Positions 58,481 to 64,000 of a stretch of DNA of 64,000 nt are shown here, piece by piece; position 1 is the first letter of the stretch, and each line of letters starts with the position of its first letter. The notes under the pieces were generated by a model. The model saw only the letters and a list, made by a program, of their open reading frames with translations. It had not been told where the DNA came from and did no database searches. Origin of the DNA: JAGIBJ01 sp032119795 (lineage in GTDB: Bacteria; Actinomycetota; Thermoleophilia; Solirubrobacterales; Solirubrobacteraceae); assembly GCA_032119795.1 (NCBI GenBank), contig JAUMFO010000011.1, positions 62,001-126,000 on the forward strand, in the 5' to 3' direction. Made by a program: the position numbers and the translations under genes.

Positions 58481-59944
58481 GTGGATCCCCTCGAAATCAT
58501 CTTCCGCGGCTCGTTGATCGTCGACGCGCTGGGCTGGATCATCCGCCTCGCCGCGCTCGTGTTCGTGCCGGTGAACCGCAAGCCGACGGCGGCGACGGCC
58601 TGGCTGATGCTGATCTTCTTGCTGCCGTACTTCGGGCTCGTTGCGTTCTTCCTGATCGGCAACCCGAAGTTGCCGAAGGACCGCCGCGAGAAGCAGCGCC
58701 TGGTGAACCAGCGGATCCTGGAGGCGACGTCGTCGATGCGGCTCGTCCCGCACGACGACCCGGGCCCGAAGTGGCTCGCCGCGATCGTCCGGATGAACCG
58801 CGAGCTCGGGGCCATGCCGATGGTCACCGGCAACAAGGCGCGGCTGATCGCCGACTACGACGCCGTCTTCGACGAGATGGCCCAGGCGATCGACGAGGCC
58901 AAGGACTTCGTCCATTCCGAGTTCTACATTTTCGCGCTCGACGACACGACCCGCGGCTACTTCGCCGCGCTCGAGCGGGCCGTCGAACGCGGCGTGAAGG
59001 TGCGGGTGCTCTTCGACCACATTGGCTCCAAGCGCGTCGCCGGCTACAAGCAGACGCTGAAGGAACTCGATCGCATCGGCGTCGACTGGGCGCCGATGCT
59101 GCCCGTGATGCCGCTCAAGGGCAAGTACCAGCGCCCTGATCTGCGCAACCACCGCAAGATCCTCGTGATCGACGGCACCGTCGGCTTCGTCGGCTCCCAG
59201 AACCTGATCGACCGCAGCTACAACAAGAAGTCCAACATCAAGCGGGGCCTGAAGTGGCATGAGCTGATGGCGCGGATCGAAGGGCCGATCGTCGGGGGCG
59301 TCAACGCGCTGTTCCTCACCGACTGGTTCAGTGAGACCGAGGAGGCGATCCTGCCGGAGCTGGAGTCCGATCTCGACTACGACGCGACGACGAGTCTGGA
59401 GTGCCAGATCGTCCCCAGCGGGCCGGGCTTCGACGACGAGAACAACCTCAAGCTCTTCAACACCCTGCTCTACAGCGCCGAGAAGCGCGTCAGCATCACC
59501 AGCCCGTACTTTGTGCCCGACGAGTCGCTCCTTCGTGCGGTCGTCACGGCGTGTTATCGCGGGGTCGAGGTGGAGCTGTTCGTCTCCGAGATCGGCGACC
59601 AGGGGCTCGTCTTCCACGCGCAGCGCTCCTACTACGAGCCGCTCCTGCGGGCCGGCGTGAAGATCTACCTCTACCCGGCGCCCTACATCCTCCACGCCAA
59701 GCACCTCTCGATCGACGACGAGGTGTCGGTGATCGGCTCCAGCAACCTCGACATTCGCTCCTTCGAGCTCAATCTCGAATCGACGCTGCTGGTGAGCGGC
59801 AAGGCGTTCGCCGCCGACCTCGCCCTGGTGCAGGACGGCTACCGCGAGATCAGCAAACAGCTCACGCTCGAGGACCACATGGCGCGCCCGTTCGGCGGCC
59901 GCGTGCTCGACAACCTCGCCCGGCTCACGAGCGCCCTGCAGTAG
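58481..59944 (+). CDS. cls: Cardiolipin synthase (phospholipase D type)
   Basis: A GTG at 58481 gives 487 residues, the normal size. Two N-terminal membrane helices (about 10-30 and 38-60) precede two PLD domains. Both HKD motifs are intact: H224xK226xxxxD231 (NHRKILVIDG) and H405xK407xxxxD412 (LHAKHLSIDD), followed by GSxN motifs. It should join two phosphatidylglycerols, or PG with another phospholipid, to form cardiolipin at the membrane. A perfect 25-bp palindrome ends the gene. Confidence 0.93.
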   Translation: MDPLEIIFRGSLIVDALGWIIRLAALVFVPVNRKPTAATAWLMLIFLLPYFGLVAFFLIGNPKLPKDRREKQRLVNQRILEATSSMRLVPHDDPGPKWLAAIVRMNRELGAMPMVTGNKARLIADYDAVFDEMAQAIDEAKDFVHSEFYIFALDDTTRGYFAALERAVERGVKVRVLFDHIGSKRVAGYKQTLKELDRIGVDWAPMLPVMPLKGKYQRPDLRNHRKILVIDGTVGFVGSQNLIDRSYNKKSNIKRGLKWHELMARIEGPIVGGVNALFLTDWFSETEEAILPELESDLDYDATTSLECQIVPSGPGFDDENNLKLFNTLLYSAEKRVSITSPYFVPDESLLRAVVTACYRGVEVELFVSEIGDQGLVFHAQRSYYEPLLRAGVKIYLYPAPYILHAKHLSIDDEVSVIGSSNLDIRSFELNLESTLLVSGKAFAADLALVQDGYREISKQLTLEDHMARPFGGRVLDNLARLTSALQ

Positions 59945-59958
59945 CCGCGCGTCGGGCC

Positions 59959-60014
59959 GAAACTGAGCGTCCTTTAGTGGCTGAAATCGCAGCCACTAAA
60001 GGACGCTCAGTTTC
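59959..60014. repeat. GAGCGTCCTTTAGTGG palindromic repeat, copy 3 (perfect 25-bp arms)
   Basis: Arms 59959-59983 and 59990-60014 are perfectly complementary around the 6-nt loop AAATCG. It is between the convergent stops of cardiolipin synthase (59944) and the FdhF-type gene (60020), so it should terminate both. It is the least-decayed copy of the family. Confidence 0.93.
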
Positions 60015-60019
60015 CGTAC

Positions 60020-62353
60020 TCAGCCGGTGGGCACGAGCCGCACGACGATCGACTTGCTCGTCGGGGTGTTGCTGCGCTTCGCGACGCTCTTGAGTGGGAC
60101 GAGCGGGTTGGTCTCGGGGTAGTAGGCGGCGGCGCAGCCGCGCGCCGTGGGGTAGCTGACGACCCGGAAGCCGTCGGCGCGGCGCTCGGTGCCGTCGAAC
60201 TGGTCGGCGACGAGGTCGACCATGGCGCCGTCGTCGAGCCCAAGCTCGGTCAGGTCGGACGGCCGAACGAACACGATCCGGCGGCCGCCGGTGATGCCGC
60301 GGTAGCGGTCGTTCATGCCATAGATCGTGGTGTTGTACTGGTCGTGGGAGCGCAGCGTCTGCAGCAGCAGGTGCCCGGGCGGGACGACGATCGGCTCCAG
60401 CGCATTGACGCTCAGGTGCGCCTTGCCGGACGGCGTGTCGAACGTGCGTGAGTCGCGCGGTGGGTGCGGGAGGACGAAGCCGCCGGGCCACGAGAGGCGC
60501 CGCTCGAAGTTGTCGAAGCCGATCACGACGGCCTCGATCTGCTGGCGGATCACCGCGTAGTCGGCGGCCATCGCCTCCCACGGGATCTCGTGGACCGGGT
60601 CGCCGGCAATCGCTGGGCCGAGCACCGCACGGGCGGTCTCGCAGATGATGCGCACCTCGCTGCGGACGTGCTCCGACGGCGGCTCCAAGTGCCCGCGCGT
60701 CCCGTGCACGACGCTCATCGAGTCCTCGACGGAGACGACCTGCTCACCGTCGCGGTCGGTGCGCCCGAGCGTCGGCAGGATCAGTGCCTGCTCGCCGGTG
60801 ACGGCGTGGGAGCGGTTGAGCTTCGTCGACACCTGCACCGTCAGGCGGGCGCCGGCCATCGCCGCCTCGGTGAGGTTCGTGTCTGGCGTCGCCGACATGA
60901 AGTTGCCGCCCATCGCCATGAAGACGCGCACCCGACCCTCGTCGAGGGCACTGATCGTGTCGACGACGTCGAGGCCGTCCTCGCGGGGCGGCTCGAAGCC
61001 GAACTCGGCCTGCAGCGCGTCGAGGAAGTCCGGCGCTGGCTTCTCGACGATGCCCATCGTTCGGTCGCCTTGCACGTTGGAGTGGCCGCGCACGGGGCAG
61101 AGGCCGGCGCCGGGCTTGCCGATCATCCCGCGCAGCAGCAGCGTGTTGACGACCTCCTGGATCGTCGCGACCGACGCCTTGTGTTGCGTGAGTCCCATCG
61201 CCCAGCAGATCACGGTGCGCTTGGAGGCGAGCAGCAGCTCGACGCCGGCCTGGATCTCTTCGCGCGTGAGCCCGGTCGCGGTGAGGACCGCCTCCCAGTC
61301 GAGGTCGGCGAGGTCGGCGCGGAGTTCGCCCAAGCCCTGCGTCGAGCCGGCGAGGAAGTCGTGGTCGAGGACCGTGCCGGGGGCGGCGTCCTCGGCGGCG
61401 AGCAGCAGGTGGTTGAAGGCGCGGAAGAGGGCCTGGTCGCCTCCTAGGCGGACCTGCAGGAAGAGGTCGGTCAGCTCCGTGCCGTGGCCGAGCAGGCCCG
61501 AGATCTTCTGCGGGTTGTCGAAGCGCGCGAGGCCGGCCTCGGGCAGCGGGTTGATCGTCAGGATCTTCGCGCCGCGCTCCTTGGCTTCCTCCAGCGTGGT
61601 GAGCATCCGCGGGTGATTCGTGCCCGGGTTCTGGCCGGCGACCACGATCAGGTCGGCCTCGACGAGATCGTTGATCGTGACCGAGCCCTTACCGATCCCG
61701 ATCGTCTCGATCAGCGCGACGCCCGACGACTCGTGGCACATGTTCGAGCAGTCCGGGAGGTTGTTCGTGCCGAACGCGCGGACGAACAACTGGTAAGCAA
61801 ACGCCGCTTCGTTGCTCGTGCGGCCCGACGTGTAGAACGCCGCCTCATTCGGTGAATCGAGGGCCTGGAGTTCATCGGCGATCAGCGCGTAGGCGGCGTC
61901 CCAGCTGATCGGCTCGTAGTGGGTTGCGCCCGGCGCGAGGTGCATCGGTTCCGTCAGTCGACCCTGCTGGCCGAGCCAGTAGCCGGAGCGCTCCCGGAGA
62001 TCTGCGATGGAGTGCCGCTCGAAGAACGAGCGGCCGATCCGCCGGCGCGTGCCCTCCTCGGCGACGGCCTTGGCGCCGTTCTCGCAGAACTCCAGGTGGT
62101 GGGCGCCGCTCCCGGGCTCGGGCCATGCGCACCCGGGGCAGTCGAAGCCACCGGGCTGGTTGATCTTCGCGAGCGTCTGGGCGGTGCGGGCCACGCCGAG
62201 GTGGCGCATCGTCTGCTTGGCGATCGAGACCGTCGCCGGCATTCCGACGGAGTGATCCGGCGGTGGGCTGACGGCGAGGTCGGCGTCGTCCTCGTGGACG
62301 GGGTGGTCGCGGGTCGTGCGCCCGCGGCCCAGGTGCCGTTCGCCGTCGCTCAT
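60020..62353 (-). CDS. FdhF/YdeP-family molybdopterin oxidoreductase
   Basis: A 777-residue molybdopterin enzyme of the FdhF/YdeP group, usual length. The N-terminal segment has Cys72 and Cys75 (FDCPGCAWPEP) and Cys90 (EFCENGAK), a reduced Fe-S-like set. NMCHESSG is in the position of the formate dehydrogenase (seleno)cysteine region. Mo-cofactor binding segments include AGQNPGTNHPRML, MAMGGNFMSATPD and the C-terminal NPLVPLKSVAKRSNTPTSK. The substrate of this family is not established; acid resistance has been linked to E. coli YdeP. The divergent neighbour is FdhD, its expected sulfur-insertion partner. Confidence 0.9.
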   Translation of the reverse strand: MSDGERHLGRGRTTRDHPVHEDDADLAVSPPPDHSVGMPATVSIAKQTMRHLGVARTAQTLAKINQPGGFDCPGCAWPEPGSGAHHLEFCENGAKAVAEEGTRRRIGRSFFERHSIADLRERSGYWLGQQGRLTEPMHLAPGATHYEPISWDAAYALIADELQALDSPNEAAFYTSGRTSNEAAFAYQLFVRAFGTNNLPDCSNMCHESSGVALIETIGIGKGSVTINDLVEADLIVVAGQNPGTNHPRMLTTLEEAKERGAKILTINPLPEAGLARFDNPQKISGLLGHGTELTDLFLQVRLGGDQALFRAFNHLLLAAEDAAPGTVLDHDFLAGSTQGLGELRADLADLDWEAVLTATGLTREEIQAGVELLLASKRTVICWAMGLTQHKASVATIQEVVNTLLLRGMIGKPGAGLCPVRGHSNVQGDRTMGIVEKPAPDFLDALQAEFGFEPPREDGLDVVDTISALDEGRVRVFMAMGGNFMSATPDTNLTEAAMAGARLTVQVSTKLNRSHAVTGEQALILPTLGRTDRDGEQVVSVEDSMSVVHGTRGHLEPPSEHVRSEVRIICETARAVLGPAIAGDPVHEIPWEAMAADYAVIRQQIEAVVIGFDNFERRLSWPGGFVLPHPPRDSRTFDTPSGKAHLSVNALEPIVVPPGHLLLQTLRSHDQYNTTIYGMNDRYRGITGGRRIVFVRPSDLTELGLDDGAMVDLVADQFDGTERRADGFRVVSYPTARGCAAAYYPETNPLVPLKSVAKRSNTPTSKSIVVRLVPTG

Positions 62354-62381
62354 GAGCGCCAGCCTAGGGCCCCGGGTCGTT

Positions 62382-62492
62382 CAGGTTTGCAGCCCGTGTC
62401 TGCAAACCAGAACGAGGGTGACGCGCCAACGGGCCCCGGTCGTTCAGGTTTGCAGCGCGTGTCTGCAAACCAGCACGAGGGTGGCGCGCCAA
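62382..62492. repeat. TTTGCAG palindromic repeat, two copies (inverted orientation)
   Basis: Copies at 62382-62429 and 62445-62492 are the reverse orientation of those at 17305-17404: palindrome CAGGTTTGCAG ... CTGCAAACCAG, then a CACGAGGGTGGCGCGCCAA-type tag. A GGGCCCCGG spacer is repeated after each. They fill the gap between the divergent fdhF-like and fdhD genes, so the promoters must overlap them. Confidence 0.88.
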
Positions 62493-62515
62493 CGGGCCCC
62501 GGGTACCGTGTGGCC

Positions 62516-63436
62516 ATGGCTCCCTCGACCCGACAGCGCGTCGCCCGCGTCCGCGCCACCGTGATCGAGCCGGGCGGCGGGCGCCGGCGTCAGGCGGAGC
62601 GTCTGGCCGGCGAGGAGCCGCTGGAGATCCGCGTGGCGGTGCCGGGCGGCGAGGTGGTGGCGACGACGTCGACCATGCGCACCCCCGGCCAGGACTTCGC
62701 CCTCGCCGCCGGGTTGCTCCACGCCGAGGGCGTGATCGCCGAGCCGGGCGACCTCGCGGAGATCGGCTACTGCGCCGCGGCGGCCGAGCAGCAGTACAAC
62801 GTCGTGACCGTCAAGCTGACGCGCCCTCCACGGCGCGACCTCGCGGCCCGCACACTCATGGCAACCGCGAGCTGCGGTGTCTGCGGGACGTCGTCGATCG
62901 ACGAGCTGGTCGCGCGCCTGCGGCCGGCCGGGGGCGACGACCCAACCGACTTGGTCTCTCAGAACGCCTTGCTAAGCCCGTCTGCCAGACCAAGTGGGGA
63001 CGCACCCGGAGTGTTCGACCCGGCTGTGCTCGTCGAGCTCACCGAGCGGCTTCGCGCGGCGCAGCCGCTGTTCGACGAGACGGGCGGCCTCCACGCCGCC
63101 GGCCTCTTCTCCGCGACCGGCGAATTGCTCGGCGCGGCCGAGGACGTCGGACGCCACAACGCCCTCGACAAGGTGCTCGGCGAGCGCTTTCTCGCGGGCC
63201 AGCTGCCAGCGCCGACGGCGATCGCCGTCCTCAGCGGACGCGTCTCATTTGAGCTCGTCCAGAAGGTCGCGGCGGCCGGGATTCCCGTGATCTGCGCGGT
63301 CTCCGCCCCGTCGAGCCTGGCCGTGGAGACGGCCGAGCGCCTCGGCATCACCCTCGCGGGGTTCGTCCGCGAGGGGCGAATGACCGTCTACAGCGGCGCA
63401 CAGCGCGTGAGCGAGGCGCGGCTCGCGATCAGCTGA
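62516..63436 (+). CDS. fdhD: Formate dehydrogenase accessory sulfurtransferase FdhD
   Basis: The ATG at 62516 gives 306 residues (an in-frame GTG is 6 bp upstream). The family signature is complete: EEPLEIRV, PGQDFALAAGLLHAEGVI, the sulfur-carrying CGVCG (Cys120 and Cys123), LFSATGELLGAAEDVGRHNALDKVLG and SGRVSFELVQK. FdhD moves sulfur from a desulfurase to the Mo-bis-MGD cofactor, which the divergent FdhF/YdeP-type enzyme needs. The palindromic repeats upstream lie in its promoter region. Confidence 0.95.
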   Translation: MAPSTRQRVARVRATVIEPGGGRRRQAERLAGEEPLEIRVAVPGGEVVATTSTMRTPGQDFALAAGLLHAEGVIAEPGDLAEIGYCAAAAEQQYNVVTVKLTRPPRRDLAARTLMATASCGVCGTSSIDELVARLRPAGGDDPTDLVSQNALLSPSARPSGDAPGVFDPAVLVELTERLRAAQPLFDETGGLHAAGLFSATGELLGAAEDVGRHNALDKVLGERFLAGQLPAPTAIAVLSGRVSFELVQKVAAAGIPVICAVSAPSSLAVETAERLGITLAGFVREGRMTVYSGAQRVSEARLAIS

Positions 63437-63525
63437 GGCGGCAGCGTCAGGGGATCCAGCTGCCGGGGACGCTCTGCCGATGCGACCCGTCCTCGTCCGC
63501 GCGGGGCGAGCCGTCGGCCGCCTCA
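63434..63525. terminator. Long-range inverted repeat between convergent genes
   Basis: TGAGGCGGC (63434-63442, including the fdhD stop) matches inverted GCCGCCTCA at 63517-63525, with GCAGCGTC/GACGCT nested inside. A loose bidirectional terminator is possible. Confidence 0.3.
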
Positions 63526-64000
63526 GGCCCGCGTAGACACCACGCGCACCAGCCCGCCGCGGGCGGGAATCATCGTCACGTTGCGGTGCAGCGGTGACTC
63601 GGCCTGCGGGCGATCGGGCGCGAGGTCGAAGCGGCGCGCGATCTCGGGGATGACGTGGCGCAGCTCGGCCATCGCGAGGGCGGCGCCGAGGCAGCGGCGC
63701 GTGCCGCCGCCGAACGGAATCCACGTGTAGGTGCCGGGCTTGCGGCCCTCCCAGCGGCCGGGGATGAACTCGGCGGCGCGCGGGTAGAGATCCTCGCGGT
63801 GGTGCACGAGCAGGATGCTCATTGCCACGCCGGTGCCGGCGGGGACGCCGTAGTCCCCGAGCTGCCAGTCGACGCGCACGCGCCGGCCGACGATCGGAAT
63901 CACGGGCCGCGAGCGCATCGCCTCGTTGATCACGCGCTCGGTCATCGACGCCGACTCCTCGGTGTTGCCGCTGCGGGCGGCGTTGCGCAGGTCGCCGTAG
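63523..64000 (-). CDS. Cytochrome P450, C-terminal part only
   Basis: The frame runs from the window edge (64000) to a stop at 63523, 159 codons of the C-terminal P450 half. The K-helix ExxR is seen in INEAMRSRP, the meander leads to AAEFIPGRW, and the heme-binding loop is FGGGTRRCLGAALA with the Cys ligand. The spacing and the PIVGRRVRVDWQLGDYGVPAGTGV stretch fit a class I bacterial P450 that needs ferredoxin. Substrate and start are outside the window. It converges on fdhD. Confidence 0.88.
   Translation of the reverse strand, partial: YGDLRNAARSGNTEESASMTERVINEAMRSRPVIPIVGRRVRVDWQLGDYGVPAGTGVAMSILLVHHREDLYPRAAEFIPGRWEGRKPGTYTWIPFGGGTRRCLGAALAMAELRHVIPEIARRFDLAPDRPQAESPLHRNVTMIPARGGLVRVVSTRA

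Overview
The window is about 70% G+C chromosomal DNA from an actinobacterium, most likely of class Thermoleophilia (Solirubrobacterales: Conexibacter, Solirubrobacter or Patulibacter relatives). Supporting signs are a small Pro/Ala-rich protein of a type I associate with that lineage (45972-46856), many large secreted proteins with Ala-rich signal peptides and Lys-rich C-terminal domains, an actinobacterial-size HrpA helicase, and a c-di-AMP riboswitch ahead of an NlpC/P60 hydrolase. The lineage call is an inference from gene content; there is no rRNA here. No integrase, transposase, phage structural gene or CRISPR array was seen.

Layout. 1-6054: secreted proteins (Trp-rich fragment, PKD protein, delta-60 repeat protein). 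6091-10674: CBS protein, a 0.9 kb non-coding hairpin element (A), then a MarR-type regulator divergent from a three-gene operon (ring-cleaving dioxygenase, esterase/hydrolase, maleylacetate-reductase-like enzyme) with two identical-architecture operators between them. 10828-16112: HD-GYP protein and HrpA. 16374-17266: small membrane protein, a strongly folded candidate RNA locus, and a 71-aa protein. 17422-24375: agmatinase with TetR, a secreted propeller-like protein, and a moxR-DUF58-VWA operon. 24469-29360: large LuxR-type ATPase regulator and a drug-efflux-type ABC pair. 29664-37846: glycoside-hydrolase-like protein with a PTTP linker, secreted hydrolase, a two-component system with a leading small membrane protein, VapBC, and an HtrA-VWA pair. 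38014-43966: TetR, WYL regulator, DUF1653, riboswitch plus NlpC/P60, YnfA, SpoIIAA-like protein, hairpin element B, winged-helix protein, tRNA-Ala(CGC). 44075-53828: diguanylate cyclase, lineage protein, hairpin element C, an internally deleted methyltransferase, a glycosyltransferase with a large insertion, and two secreted proteins. 53939-64000: thiolase, MocR/YczE pair, membrane protein, cardiolipin synthase, FdhF/YdeP oxidoreductase with its FdhD sulfurtransferase, and a P450 fragment.

The most unusual content is non-coding. Three intergenic islands (A 6545-7430, B 41866-42480, C 46877-47428) are made almost wholly of distinct hairpins, mostly with 6-nt loops. A and B share arm sequence, an entry hairpin and a GCAACC-N6-GGTTGC motif. 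B is bounded by inverted arms of 143-144 nt (about 87% identical by hand), and C by two identical 71-bp direct repeats. Separately, two palindromic repeat families recur between genes: a TTTGCAG family (five copies) and a GAGCGTCCTTTAGTGG family (three copies, one a perfect 25-bp inverted repeat with a 6-nt loop). A 40-bp promoter-like motif is shared by the small protein at 16408 and the candidate RNA at 16864.

Functional links: the MarR operon looks like a hydroquinone detoxification/ring-cleavage module; FdhF and FdhD are divergent partners; MocR and YczE are a known divergent pair; the moxR-DUF58-VWA cluster and the HtrA-VWA pair carry paralogous VWA proteins; the HD-GYP protein and the diguanylate cyclase suggest c-di-GMP signalling, and the riboswitch shows c-di-AMP signalling.
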